A stretch of 64,000 nucleotides of DNA, taken from positions 94,400 through 158,399 of the forward strand of contig DYYG01000047.1 of NCBI GenBank assembly GCA_020741775.1. Direction: 5' to 3'. Positions within the stretch are counted from its first letter, which is position 1, and the number at the start of each line of letters is the position of its first letter. The notes below the pieces were generated by a model, which saw only the letters and a list, made by a program, of their open reading frames with translations, did no database searches and had not been told where the DNA came from. This document shows, one piece after another, positions 8,195 to 17,313 of the stretch. The translations under genes were made by a program, and so were the position numbers. The stretch comes from Methylorubrum populi (GTDB lineage: Bacteria > Pseudomonadota > Alphaproteobacteria > Rhizobiales > Beijerinckiaceae).

Positions 8195-9606
8195 TGACCA
8201 TCCATCAGTCTCCCGAGGCCTTCGGCTACGAGGCCTTCCTGCACACGCACCAGAACAAGGAGGTGCTGCGCTTCATCACCTGCGGTTCGGTCGATGACGG
8301 CAAATCGACCCTGATCGGGCGGCTCCTGCACGACACCAAGCAGATCTTCGACGATCAGGTGACGGCGTTGCAGCGCGATTCGCGCAAGCACGGCACCCAG
8401 GGCGGCGAAGTCGATCTCGCCCTGCTCGTCGATGGCCTCCAGGCCGAGCGCGAGCAGGGCATCACCATCGATGTCGCCTATCGCTTCTTCTCGACCGAGC
8501 GGCGCTCCTTCATCGTCGCCGACACTCCCGGCCACGAGCAGTACACCCGCAACATGGCCACCGGCGCCTCGACCGCCGACGTCGCCGTGATCCTGGTCGA
8601 TGCCCGCCACGGCCTGACCCGCCAGACCCGGCGCCACGCGCTCCTCGTCTCGCTGCTCGGCATCCACCGGGTGGTGCTCGCCATCAACAAGATGGATCTC
8701 GTCGGCTGGTCGCAGGACAAGTTCGAGGCCATTCTCTCCGGCTTCCAGGCCTTCGCCGCACCGCTGAATTTTTCCGAGGTGCGGGCGATTCCGCTCTCGG
8801 CCAAGAACGGCGACAACGTCGTGCTGCCGGGCACCGCCGCCACCTGGTACGAGGGCGGGCCGCTGCTGCGCTATCTCGAAGAGGTGCCGGTGAAGTCGGA
8901 GGAGCGCGCCGCCGCCTTCCGCCTGCCGGTACAGTGGGTGAACCGTCCGAATTCGGATTTCCGCGGGTTTTCCGGCCTGATCGCCTCGGGTTCGGTCGCT
9001 CCGGGCGATGCCGTGACCGTGGCGCCCTCGGGCAAGACCTCGACCGTCGCACGCATCTTCACCGCCGACGGCGATCTGGAGCGGGCGAGCGAGGGCCAGT
9101 CGGTGACGCTGGTGCTTGCCGATGAGATCGACGCATCGCGCGGCGCGGTGATCGCGACCTCCGACGCGCCGCTGACGCTGACCGACAGCCTCGACGTCCG
9201 CCTGTTCTGGGCCGCCGAGACCGAACTCGCCCCCGGCGCCAGCCTCTGGGCCAAGGTCGGCACGCAGACCGTCAACGCCGTGGTGAAGGCGGTGCATCGC
9301 CGGATCGATCCGGAGACTGGGCAGGCCGGCCCCGCCGGGACGCTCGCCGTCAACGATATCGGCGACGTGACGCTGACCCTCGACCGTCAGATCGCCGTCG
9401 ATGCCTATGTCGAGAACCGCGACACCGGCAGCCTGATCCTGATCGACCGGGAGACCACGGACACGGCGGCACTCGGCCTCGTTCAAAAGGTTGTCGCCTC
9501 GGCCAAGGCATCCGCTCCGGCTCCGGCCGCGCCAGACGCGGCGCCGCAGGAGGCCGCCCGCAGCGGTGGCCTGCTCGCCGGGATCAAGCGGCTGTTCGGC
9601 GGCTGA
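8194..9606 (+). CDS. cysN: Sulfate adenylyltransferase subunit 1 (GTPase)
   Basis: This EF-Tu-like GTPase has 470 residues and couples GTP hydrolysis to APS formation by CysD. G1 is G-S-V-D-D-G-K-S-T at residues 31-39, G3 is D-T-P-G-H-E-Q-Y and G4 is N-K-M-D, followed by two beta-barrel domains. It stops after a short Ala/Pro-rich tail (L-F-G-G) and lacks the fused APS-kinase (CysC) domain of the CysNC proteins common in Rhizobiales. That agrees with the APS-type reductase encoded upstream. It is the last gene of cysHDN. Confidence 0.96.
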   Translation: MTIHQSPEAFGYEAFLHTHQNKEVLRFITCGSVDDGKSTLIGRLLHDTKQIFDDQVTALQRDSRKHGTQGGEVDLALLVDGLQAEREQGITIDVAYRFFSTERRSFIVADTPGHEQYTRNMATGASTADVAVILVDARHGLTRQTRRHALLVSLLGIHRVVLAINKMDLVGWSQDKFEAILSGFQAFAAPLNFSEVRAIPLSAKNGDNVVLPGTAATWYEGGPLLRYLEEVPVKSEERAAAFRLPVQWVNRPNSDFRGFSGLIASGSVAPGDAVTVAPSGKTSTVARIFTADGDLERASEGQSVTLVLADEIDASRGAVIATSDAPLTLTDSLDVRLFWAAETELAPGASLWAKVGTQTVNAVVKAVHRRIDPETGQAGPAGTLAVNDIGDVTLTLDRQIAVDAYVENRDTGSLILIDRETTDTAALGLVQKVVASAKASAPAPAAPDAAPQEAARSGGLLAGIKRLFGG

Positions 9607-9612
9607 TACGGG

Positions 9613-9648
9613 CTCTCCCCCTCTCCCGTCCGGGGTGAGGGGGAAGAG
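9613..9648 (+). terminator. Hairpin after cysN, possible terminator
   Basis: CCCCCTC (9617-9623) pairs with GAGGGGG (9637-9643), and the flanking CTCT/AGAG (9613-9616 with 9645-9648) extends the stem past a bulged A. Only a short T stretch follows, so termination is uncertain. It lies 7 bp after the cysN stop. Confidence 0.4.
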
Positions 9649-9684
9649 TTTGGCGGCGGCACGCCTCCCCGCTAGAACCAGCGC

Positions 9685-10713
9685 ATGACCTCAGCCCCCG
9701 ACCCGGCCACCGATGTGTATGAGGGCCGGGACGGCTGGCTGTTCCTGATCCATGGCAACAACCGGGTTTTGGAGCAGTATGGCCGGCCGGGTGTCTCCCG
9801 GGCCACTTTGTGGCGCTGGCGGCGGATGATCGAAACCCGGGTGCGGCGCTGCGCCCGGCTCGGCGCGACCTACTTCCACGCCCTCGCCCCGGAAAAATTG
9901 ACCGTCTATCCCGAATGGGCCGAGGGGCTTGGCTTCGATCCGGCCCGCGCCCCGGCCCTGCGGCTCGCCCGCTGGCTCACCGCCTCGCCGGGCGCCCGGG
10001 CCTGGATCGATCTCGCCAGGGCCTTCCGAGCGCAAACGGGCGGCCCGCCGCTCTACCTGCGCACCGACACCCACTGGACGTTCGAGGGCTGCGCGCTCGC
10101 CTACCGCACGATCCTGTCGCGGATGGGCGTGCCCCCGCGCGACGATCTCAAGGCCCGGCGCGACCAGAGCGCCCTCTCCTTCTCGGGCGATCTCGGCCGC
10201 AAGTTCACGCCCCACCGCCTGGAGGCCGCCGAGGGCACTGGGATCGCGAGCCAGGCCCGGCGCATCCATGCCAACAACCTCCTGCTCGACATGGAAGCCA
10301 TCGGGCGCGGCGGCGACGCGCATCTCGGCACGCACGCCGTGTTTCGCAATGACGACCCAGAAGCCGATCCGCGCCGCCTCGTGATCTTCGGCGATTCCTA
10401 CGCCCAGCACACCGCCCACAGCCCGGTCGCGACCCTGACCGCGCTCTTCGCCGACCGGTTCCGCGAGGTGCATTTCCTGTGGTCGACCGGCATCGACTGG
10501 CACTATCTCGAACAGGTCCGGCCCGATTTCGTCCTCTGCGAGATGGCCGAGCGCTTCATCATCGACCTGCCGCCACAGGGCATCCGCATCGAGCGGCTCG
10601 CGGAACTCGCCCGCGAGCGCAAGATCATGGGAGCGGATTTGCCGTCACCCGCGCGGCTTCCGCCTGACGCGCCCGCATCCGCGCCTGCAACCGCTGGCGC
10701 CGCGCCGCGATGA
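9685..10713 (+). CDS. AlgJ/AlgX-like SGNH-fold protein
   Basis: This 342-residue protein resembles the alginate O-acetyltransferase AlgX/AlgJ SGNH-hydrolase-like domain. G-R-D-G-W-L-F-L is near the N-terminus, L-R-T-D-T-H-W-T (Asp and His of the catalytic set) is near residue 130, and F-G-D-S-Y-A supplies the serine near residue 235. Family members acetylate exopolysaccharide. Here there is no signal peptide and no neighbouring membrane O-acyltransferase, so the substrate is open. Its last 89 bp overlap the 3' end of the convergent BrkB gene. Confidence 0.75.
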   Translation: MTSAPDPATDVYEGRDGWLFLIHGNNRVLEQYGRPGVSRATLWRWRRMIETRVRRCARLGATYFHALAPEKLTVYPEWAEGLGFDPARAPALRLARWLTASPGARAWIDLARAFRAQTGGPPLYLRTDTHWTFEGCALAYRTILSRMGVPPRDDLKARRDQSALSFSGDLGRKFTPHRLEAAEGTGIASQARRIHANNLLLDMEAIGRGGDAHLGTHAVFRNDDPEADPRRLVIFGDSYAQHTAHSPVATLTALFADRFREVHFLWSTGIDWHYLEQVRPDFVLCEMAERFIIDLPPQGIRIERLAELARERKIMGADLPSPARLPPDAPASAPATAGAAPR

Positions 10714-11527
10714 CGGTGCCGTTCACCTCGCCGCCGAACAGGAACATCGCCGCGAGCCAATAGAGGAACACGAGGAAGATCATCGCCGTGGCGAGGCCGC
10801 CATAGGTCGAGGCATAGGCGTTGGAGAAGCGGTCGAGATAGAAGCCGAAGCCGAGGCCGGCGAGGAACCACAGCCCCAGCGTCACGGCGATCCCCGGCAT
10901 CACCGACAGGAACGGCCGCCGGCCGGCGGCCACGAATTTGTGGGCGATCACCAGCACCATCGCGATCAGCACCGCCGTGATGACGATGCGCCCGATGGCG
11001 ACGGTGAGCCCCAGGGGCTCCAGCCCCGGCGCCACGAACACGAGTTGGCGCCAGATCAAGGGGCCGAGCACCACCAGGAAGGCGAAGGCGAGCATGGCGA
11101 AGGCGCCGCACACCACGTAGCCGATCGATTCGAGGCGGGTGAGCCACCAGGGCCGCATCTCGCGGATGCCGTAGGCGCGGTTGAGCCCGACCCGGAGCGA
11201 TTCGACGCCCGACGAGGAGAAGTAGAGCGCCAGCAGGGCGCCCAGCGTCAGTACGCCGCCGCGCTGCTCGGTGAGCAAGCGATGCACCTCGCCGACAATG
11301 GGCTTGGCCACCTCCCGCGGCACCGCGTCGAAGATCAGCGTGCCCGCCTCGTCGGCGAGCGACTTGGAGCCGAACAGGCCGGCCAGCGCCGCCACCAGGA
11401 TCAGGAACGGGAACAGCGAGGTCAGCATCGACAGCGCGATGTGGCTCGCGATCGCCCAACCGTCATGGGCGACGAAGCGCTGGGCGGCGAGGCCGGCCAC
11501 GTCGAAGACTTTTCGCAGGCGGCTCAA
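10625..11527 (-). CDS. YihY/BrkB-family inner-membrane protein
   Basis: This 300-residue membrane protein matches the YihY/virulence factor BrkB family, once misnamed ribonuclease BN. The N-terminal segment D-G-W-A-I-A-S-H-I-A-L-S-M-L-T-S-L-F-P-F and the later Y-G-G-L-A-T-A-M-I-F-L-V-F-L-Y-W-L motif are typical. About six hydrophobic helices can be seen. The C-terminal tail is basic and Arg/Ala-rich and is encoded where the gene overlaps the convergent AlgJ-like gene. The transported substrate of this family is not established. Confidence 0.88.
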   Translation of the reverse strand: MSRLRKVFDVAGLAAQRFVAHDGWAIASHIALSMLTSLFPFLILVAALAGLFGSKSLADEAGTLIFDAVPREVAKPIVGEVHRLLTEQRGGVLTLGALLALYFSSSGVESLRVGLNRAYGIREMRPWWLTRLESIGYVVCGAFAMLAFAFLVVLGPLIWRQLVFVAPGLEPLGLTVAIGRIVITAVLIAMVLVIAHKFVAAGRRPFLSVMPGIAVTLGLWFLAGLGFGFYLDRFSNAYASTYGGLATAMIFLVFLYWLAAMFLFGGEVNGTVIAARRQRLQARMRARQAEAARVTANPLP

Positions 11528-11689
11528 GGGAGGGCGCGGCTTCTCGGAGGAGGAAATTCAGCTCGGAGCTTCATACGGGCATGGAGACCGCTCCCGTCAA
11601 CGGTGATGCGGCGGATCGGGGTTCGGCATGGCAGGGACGATCCAGGGATGGTTGCCTTCGCTCCCTCCCCATGCTGCCTGCCGGCCGCC

Positions 11690-12565
11690 ATGCCGATGCT
11701 CCTCTCCAGCCTGATCCCGGCCGCCTTCGTCCTGATCTGGGCGACGGGCTTCGTCGCCGCCCGCTACGTGGCGCCGCTCGCCGAGCCCCTCGCCTTCGTG
11801 GCCGCGCGCCTCGCTTTGGTGGCCCTGGTGCTGGCGGGCCTCGCCCTGGCGCTGCGGGCGCGGTGGCCGCGCGAACCCGCCGGCTGGCGCAACGGGCTCC
11901 TGGCCGGGGTGCTGATGCAGGGGATCTACGTGGCCGGGGTGTTCTGGTCGGTGCATCGCGGTCTGCCCTCCGGCATCGCAGCCCTGGTCGGCAGCCTGCA
12001 GCCCCTGCTCACGGCCGCCGCCTCAGAGCCGATGCTCGGTGAGCGGGTGGGCCCCAAGCGCTGGGCGGGAATCGGGCTCGGCTTCCTCGGGGCGGGGCTG
12101 GTGCTGCTGCCGAAGCTCGGCGCGGTCGATGCCGCCGGCATTCCGCCGGTCGCCCTCGCCGTCTGTTTCGCCGCGATGCTGGCGATGACGGCCGGCACGC
12201 TCTGGCAGAAACGCCACGGTGCGGGCGCCGACCTCGTCACCAATGCCTGCCTGCAATTCGTCGGCGGCGCCGCCTTCGCGCTTCCGCTCGCCCTGCTGGC
12301 GGGCGAGACCCGGCTGGAGCCGAGCCTGCCCCTCGGCCTCGGCATGGCGTGGTCGGTCCTCGTCAACTCGGTGGCGGGCATCCTGTTGCTGATGGCGCTG
12401 ATCCGGCGTGGGGCGGTGGCGGGGGTCGCCTCCCTGCTCTTCCTGGTGCCGCCGGTCTCGGCGGCCATCGCCTACGCCATGTTCGGCGAGGCGCTCACGC
12501 CGGTGCAGATCGCGGGCATGGCCGTGGCCGCCGCGGGTGTCGGCTTGGCCAGTGGAAGACGATGA
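11690..12565 (+). CDS. EamA/DMT-family transporter (10 TM)
   Basis: This 291-residue inner-membrane protein is built from two EamA repeats of about five helices each. The first opens with F-V-L-I-W-A-T-G-F-V-A-A-R-Y, the usual EamA signature; the second ends in F-G-E-A-L-T-P-V-Q-I-A-G. I chose the ATG at 11690, directly before the first helix; an in-frame ATG at 11648 would add a short tail. Family members export amino acids or other metabolites; the substrate cannot be read from sequence. The BrkB gene is divergent from it. Confidence 0.88.
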   Translation: MPMLLSSLIPAAFVLIWATGFVAARYVAPLAEPLAFVAARLALVALVLAGLALALRARWPREPAGWRNGLLAGVLMQGIYVAGVFWSVHRGLPSGIAALVGSLQPLLTAAASEPMLGERVGPKRWAGIGLGFLGAGLVLLPKLGAVDAAGIPPVALAVCFAAMLAMTAGTLWQKRHGAGADLVTNACLQFVGGAAFALPLALLAGETRLEPSLPLGLGMAWSVLVNSVAGILLLMALIRRGAVAGVASLLFLVPPVSAAIAYAMFGEALTPVQIAGMAVAAAGVGLASGRR

Positions 12566-12681
12566 ATCGTATGATGAATTCAGCCTAAAGACTGGGACTG
12601 CGACGGCAAGAAACTACTATTGTGCCGGCGATCCTCCCTATAAAGGAACCACCCAACCGCCCTCGTGGAAGAGAGTTCGAT

Positions 12682-14373
12682 ATGGCCGCCTCCCCCGCCG
12701 TCCAGCCTGCCAACGACCCGAAGGATTTCGTCGCCCTGGCCAAGGATGCCGCCGTGGGCGCCAAGGCTCTCGTCGCCGAGGCGACCGCCCGCGTGAAGGC
12801 GCGCGTGACCGGCCCGGAAGGCAAGCTCGATGCCGGGGCGCTGGAGCGCGAGCAGCACGCCGCCCACGGCCTGTCCTGGCTCGCCACCTATGGCGAGGCG
12901 GTGCGGGAACTGGCCGATTACGCCGAGCGACTCCAGTCCCAGGGCGCCCTCGGCGAGACCGAGGCGCTGCTCGTGAAGATCGGCGTCGGCGAATATCTCG
13001 ACCAGATGTTCGGCGGCATCCCGATGAGCCAGGGCGAGATGGTGCGCCCGACCTCGTCCCTCGGCTTCTCGTCCGCCGAGCTGGCCGCGCTCCGCACGCC
13101 GGCCATCGATGCCGTCGTGGCCGAGGGCAACACCCCGGCCAACCGCGCCGCCCTGGTCGCCCGGATCCGCGAGGCCACGACCTCGGGTGCGGCCACCATC
13201 GGCCTGTCGGGCCTCGACGAGGACATGGAGGCGATCCGCACCGAGATGCGCCGCTTCGGCAAGGCCGAGGTGGTGGAGCAGGCGCAGGAATGGCACCGCG
13301 AGAACGCCTACATTCCGATGGAGATCATCGAGAAGATGGCCGAACTCGGCGTGTTCGGCCTGACCATCCCCGAGGAATACGGCGGCATGGGCATGCCGAA
13401 GGCCGCGATGTGCGTGGTCTCGGAGGAACTGTCCCGCGCCTATATCGGCGTCGGCTCGCTCGGCACCCGCTCGGAGATCGCCGCCGAGCTGATCCTGTGC
13501 GGCGGCACCGAGGAGCAGAAGCAGCGCTTCCTGCCGCGCATCGCCTCCGGTGAGATCCTGCCGACCGCCGTCTTCACCGAGCCGAACACCGGCTCCGACC
13601 TCGCCTCGCTCCGCACCAAGGCGGTGAAGGAGGGCGATGTCTGGAAGATCACCGGCAACAAGACCTGGATCACCCACCCCGTCCGCGCCGACATCATGAC
13701 CGTGCTCGTGCGCACCAAGCCGGAAGAGAAGGGCCATCGCGGCCTCTCGATGCTGATCGCCGAGAAGCCGCGTGGCTCGGACGAAAACCCCTTCCCGGTC
13801 AATGGCCTGTCCGGCGGTGAGATCGAGGTGCTCGGCTATCGCGGCATGAAGGAATACGAGCTGTCCTTCGAGGGCTTCGAGGTGCCCGGGGCGAACCTCC
13901 TCGGCGAGATCGAGGGCAAGGGCTTCGCCCAGCTGATGCAGACCTTCGAATCCGCTCGCATCCAGACCGCCGCCCGCGCCATCGGCGTGGCCCAGTCGGC
14001 CCTGGATATCGGCCTGCGCTACGCCGAGGAGCGGGTGCAGTTCGGCAAGGCCCTGGTCGAGTTCCCGCGCGTGGCCGACAAGCTCGCGATGATGGCGGTG
14101 GAGATCAACATCGCCCGCCAGCTCACCTACTTCTCCGCCCGCGAGAAGGACGAGGGCAAGCGCTGCGACCTCGAGGCCGGCATGGCCAAGCTGCTCGGCG
14201 CCCGCGTCGCCTGGGCGGCGGCGGACAACGCCCTGCAGATCCATGGCGGCAACGGCTTCGCGCTGGAATACCCGATCAGCCGCGTGCTCTGCGACGCCCG
14301 CATCCTCTCGATCTTCGAGGGCGCGGCCGAGATCCAGGCCCAGGTCATCGCCCGGCGCCTGCTGGAGCAGTGA
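12682..14373 (+). CDS. mcd: (2S)-methylsuccinyl-CoA dehydrogenase, acyl-CoA dehydrogenase family
   Basis: The product is predicted to oxidise methylsuccinyl-CoA to mesaconyl-CoA in the ethylmalonyl-CoA pathway, which regenerates glyoxylate during C1 and C2 growth. It has 563 residues, longer than common acyl-CoA dehydrogenases because of an N-terminal helical extension of about 150 residues, a known trait of Mcd. The dehydrogenase core has F-T-E-P-N-T-G-S-D, R-Y-A-E-E-R-V-Q-F-G-K and H-G-G-N-G-F. The catalytic glutamate is in S-I-F-E-G-A-A-E-I-Q near the C-terminus. The ATG at 12682 follows a GAGAG. Upstream, CCTATAAAGG (12637-12646) is a possible -10 region. A different acyl-CoA substrate remains possible. 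Confidence 0.85.
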   Translation: MAASPAVQPANDPKDFVALAKDAAVGAKALVAEATARVKARVTGPEGKLDAGALEREQHAAHGLSWLATYGEAVRELADYAERLQSQGALGETEALLVKIGVGEYLDQMFGGIPMSQGEMVRPTSSLGFSSAELAALRTPAIDAVVAEGNTPANRAALVARIREATTSGAATIGLSGLDEDMEAIRTEMRRFGKAEVVEQAQEWHRENAYIPMEIIEKMAELGVFGLTIPEEYGGMGMPKAAMCVVSEELSRAYIGVGSLGTRSEIAAELILCGGTEEQKQRFLPRIASGEILPTAVFTEPNTGSDLASLRTKAVKEGDVWKITGNKTWITHPVRADIMTVLVRTKPEEKGHRGLSMLIAEKPRGSDENPFPVNGLSGGEIEVLGYRGMKEYELSFEGFEVPGANLLGEIEGKGFAQLMQTFESARIQTAARAIGVAQSALDIGLRYAEERVQFGKALVEFPRVADKLAMMAVEINIARQLTYFSAREKDEGKRCDLEAGMAKLLGARVAWAAADNALQIHGGNGFALEYPISRVLCDARILSIFEGAAEIQAQVIARRLLEQ

Positions 14374-14471
14374 CACGGCCCATCGGTCTCGGGGCACGAT
14401 CGTAGACGCTCCGTCCCGGGAACGACGAGGCGCCCCGAACTGAACTGTGACGGGCACCTCGACTGATAAAA

Positions 14472-14511
14472 GGTGGGTTATGAGCCAAATGAAGCCGGCT
14501 CATATACCTCC
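14472..14511 (+). promoter_or_regulatory. Inverted repeat in the leader of the GGDEF-EAL gene
   Basis: TATGAGCC (14479-14486) and GGCTCATA (14497-14504) are perfect 8-bp arms. Outer GG/CC pairs extend the stem past a two-base mismatch. It lies about 60 bp before the preferred start (14563) and could be an operator or an mRNA hairpin. A GTG at 14473 would place it inside the coding region, which I consider less likely. Confidence 0.4.
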
Positions 14512-14562
14512 CTTCAACCAACAGTGCTTAGGCCGTACTCCAATTCACTGGAGCCGGCCTTC

Positions 14563-16983
14563 GTGTCGCCAGACCCTTTTTCAGGCGCGCAGGGCGCCAC
14601 CCTGGTCGAGCACTGGCGCAGCTGCCAGCCCCTGCCGGGGGTGATGCCGAGCTACGGTGCCGTGGTCCTGGGGCGTCTCGGACGCTTGGCCGACCGTTGC
14701 GCCCTCATCGCGACCTGCGGGGGGCGGGCCCAGCGTGTCCTGTGGGGCGGAGCGGGCTTTCGCGATTGGTTCGAGGGCGAAGTCCATGGCCTGTCGCTCG
14801 CTGATGCGCCGGACGAGATCCGCCAGCCGGTGGGAGAGATCGTTGGGGCGGCCCTGCGCAGCGGCGAGCCGGCCAGCGCCCGCTGCGACCGGGTCAGCGA
14901 CGGAATCGTCACGACATGGCATCTCGTCGGCGTGCCCCTGACCAACCATGAGGGAGCGCCCCTCGTCCTCATTCATGTCGATGGCGAGGCCGCACGCATC
15001 GAGTTGATGCAGGCGATGTTCGGCGTGACCGGCCAGGGGCTGATGGCGCTCGCGACCGTTCGCGACGCCGAGGGCGCCGTCACCGATTTCAAGATCGTCG
15101 CCCTGAATCAGGGTGCTGCCGAGATCCTCGGGCAGCCGGTCATGACGCTGCAATGGCAGCGCCTCGACGCCCTCGTGCCGGCGCGGCTCGGACTGACGCG
15201 CTGGCTCACGGGGGTGGTCGGACGTCCCGACCGCACGGCGTTCGAACTGGCCTACCCCACCCTCGACGGGACGGTGCGGCACCTGAAGATCGAGGCCAAC
15301 GCCATCGGTGACCTCATCGCGATCGCCATGACGGATGTGGGGGACATCAAGGCCCGAGAGGACTCGTTCCGCTTCCTGTTCGAGAACAACCCGCTCCCGA
15401 TGTGGCTGGTCGATCAGGAATCCGGCCTTTTCATCGCGGTGAACGAGGCGGCCATCCTGCATTACGGCTTCAGCCGCGAGCAATTCCTCTCCCGACATCT
15501 GCAACATCTGTCGGATACGCGCCTGGAGGGCCGGCCCGCCGATAGCGGCGTGCAGCGGCATCGGCGGGCCGATGGGTCGGTCATCGAGGTGACGCTGCTG
15601 GAGCGCCCCCTCGTCTTCGAGGGCCGGCCGGTGCTGCTGGGCGCGGCCATCGACGTGACCGAACAGCGCCGGGCCGAAGCGCGCATCACCCACATGGCCC
15701 ATCACGATTCCCTGACCGGCCTGCCGAACCGCGTGCTCTTCGCCGCCCGCCTCTCCGAAGCGATCGCCGAGTATGCCCGCAATGGCGCGAGGACGGCCCT
15801 GCTCTGCCTCGACCTCGACAAGTTCAAGTTCGTCAACGACACCCTCGGCCATCCCGCCGGCGACGCGCTGCTGCGGCAGGTGGCGGAGCGGATCGCGGGC
15901 TGCCTGCGCCGGGAAGATTTCGTGGCGCGGCTCGGCGGCGACGAGTTCGCCATCCTATTGCGCTCCCCCGACAGCGAGACCGTGAGAAGGATCGCCGAAC
16001 GGATCATCGAGGCCCTGTCCCGCCCCGTCAGGCTCGGCGACCGGGATTGCCAGATCGGGGTGAGCATCGGCATCGCCCGGCTGCCGGAGCATGGGCGCGA
16101 TCCTGACAGCCTGCAGCGCAATGCCGACCTCGCTCTCTACCGCGCGAAAGCGGAGGGCGGCAGCGTCGCCCATTGCTTCGAGGTGGCCATGGATAGCTGG
16201 GCGCGATCGCAACGGCGGCGGGAGACCGATCTGCACGAAGCCTTCGCCAGGGGCGACCTCACCCTCGCCTATCAGCCGGTGATCGATGTCCGCACGCAGG
16301 CGATCGTCGGCTTCGAGGCGCTGCTGCGCTGGCACCATCCGGTCGAGGGGCCGATTCCGCCGAGCGAGTTCGTGCCGCTCGCGGAACAGACCGGCCTGAT
16401 CGGCCCCCTCGGTGCGTGGGTGCTGCGGCAGGCCTGTACGGAGGCGCAGGGTTGGGCCGAGCCCTTGCTGGTGGCGGTCAACCTGTCGCCGGTCCAGTTT
16501 CGCGACCCCGGCCTCGTGACGATGGTGGGTGAGGTGCTGTCGCAATCCGGGCTCGCTCCGGCGAGGCTCGAGCTGGAGGTCACCGAATCCGTGCTGCTCG
16601 CGGCGAGCGAGACCAATCTGGAGACGCTCCACGCCCTGCGCGCCTTGGGTGTGCGGATCGCGATGGACGATTTCGGCACCGGCTACTCGTCGCTGAGCTA
16701 CCTGCAGAAATTCCCCTTCGACAAGATCAAGATCGACCGCTCCTTCGTGCAGCAACTCGGGGAGAATCGCCATTCGGCCGCCATCGTGCAGGCGGTAATC
16801 GGCCTCGGCGCGAGCCTCGGCATCGTCACCGTGGCCGAGGGTGTCGAGACCGAGAGCCAATTCGCGCATCTGCTGGCGGAAGGCTGCGACGAGGCGCAGG
16901 GCTACCTGTTCGGCCGCCCCGTCCCCATCGCCGAGGCGCGCCAGCTGATCCGCCCGGACCGACGCCCCCTCCTCGTCGCCTGA
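14563..16983 (+). CDS. PAS-PAS-GGDEF-EAL cyclic-di-GMP signalling protein
   Basis: The predicted cytoplasmic protein has 806 residues. Two PAS-like sensor regions (about 150-262 and 270-380) precede a GGDEF diguanylate cyclase domain (L-G-G-D-E-F near 457) and an EAL phosphodiesterase domain (F-E-A-L-L-R-W near 585, D-D-F-G-T-G-Y-S-S-L later). Both catalytic signatures are intact, so it may both make and degrade cyclic-di-GMP. No transmembrane segment is visible. The GTG at 14563 has GGAG 9 bp upstream; the frame is open to a GTG at 14473 that lacks a clear site and overlaps an inverted repeat. Confidence 0.93.
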   Translation: MSPDPFSGAQGATLVEHWRSCQPLPGVMPSYGAVVLGRLGRLADRCALIATCGGRAQRVLWGGAGFRDWFEGEVHGLSLADAPDEIRQPVGEIVGAALRSGEPASARCDRVSDGIVTTWHLVGVPLTNHEGAPLVLIHVDGEAARIELMQAMFGVTGQGLMALATVRDAEGAVTDFKIVALNQGAAEILGQPVMTLQWQRLDALVPARLGLTRWLTGVVGRPDRTAFELAYPTLDGTVRHLKIEANAIGDLIAIAMTDVGDIKAREDSFRFLFENNPLPMWLVDQESGLFIAVNEAAILHYGFSREQFLSRHLQHLSDTRLEGRPADSGVQRHRRADGSVIEVTLLERPLVFEGRPVLLGAAIDVTEQRRAEARITHMAHHDSLTGLPNRVLFAARLSEAIAEYARNGARTALLCLDLDKFKFVNDTLGHPAGDALLRQVAERIAGCLRREDFVARLGGDEFAILLRSPDSETVRRIAERIIEALSRPVRLGDRDCQIGVSIGIARLPEHGRDPDSLQRNADLALYRAKAEGGSVAHCFEVAMDSWARSQRRRETDLHEAFARGDLTLAYQPVIDVRTQAIVGFEALLRWHHPVEGPIPPSEFVPLAEQTGLIGPLGAWVLRQACTEAQGWAEPLLVAVNLSPVQFRDPGLVTMVGEVLSQSGLAPARLELEVTESVLLAASETNLETLHALRALGVRIAMDDFGTGYSSLSYLQKFPFDKIKIDRSFVQQLGENRHSAAIVQAVIGLGASLGIVTVAEGVETESQFAHLLAEGCDEAQGYLFGRPVPIAEARQLIRPDRRPLLVA

Positions 16984-17313
16984 CCCAAAGGGCGGGGCTG
17001 CCGGCGAAAGGCCTGAGATCGAAACTCAATTGGCTCGATCAGGCGAGGGGCTGTTTGCGACCCTTCTTGGACCTTTCGAGAAGTTCGCTGCTCGGCCGAT
17101 TGATGGATGGCGTCTTACGACCGTTATGGGCGGGAAAGCTTCCGGTCTGCCGATCGTTTGGGAGCCCGGAAAGCTGCCGTTGCCTCGGCAATAGCCGAGC
17201 TAGAGCCAATCCCGATCACGTTACAATCGGGAATAGCTCTAAGATCTTGTTTTAACGCACTCTTTGTCGCCGAACCGGTGGCCACTTCGGCGGAGAGCGT
17301 TCTAAGAAGGAGC
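16984..17313. other. 330-bp intergenic region between convergent genes
   Basis: It lies between the stops of the GGDEF-EAL gene and the minus-strand CMD-family gene. The first 200 bp show no convincing gene or site; frames there lack ribosome-binding sites. The rest is a palindromic repeat listed separately. Confidence 0.6.
17201..17300. repeat. Rhizobiales-type palindromic intergenic repeat
   Basis: TAGAGC (17201-17206) pairs with GCTCTA (17236-17241), enclosing a second stem, TCCCGAT (17210-17216) with ATCGGGA (17226-17232). A TTGTTTTAACGCAC stretch and a further stem region ending near GGAGAGC follow. The TTGTTTTAACGCA core and the GAGC/GCTC ends resemble a repeat family found in many Rhizobiales genomes. 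The position between convergent genes is typical. Confidence 0.7.

Noticed and set aside
12580..14457. 625-codon minus-strand open frame
   Set aside because: It is the antisense of the methylsuccinyl-CoA dehydrogenase gene, His/Leu/Gly/Asp-rich, with no recognisable family.
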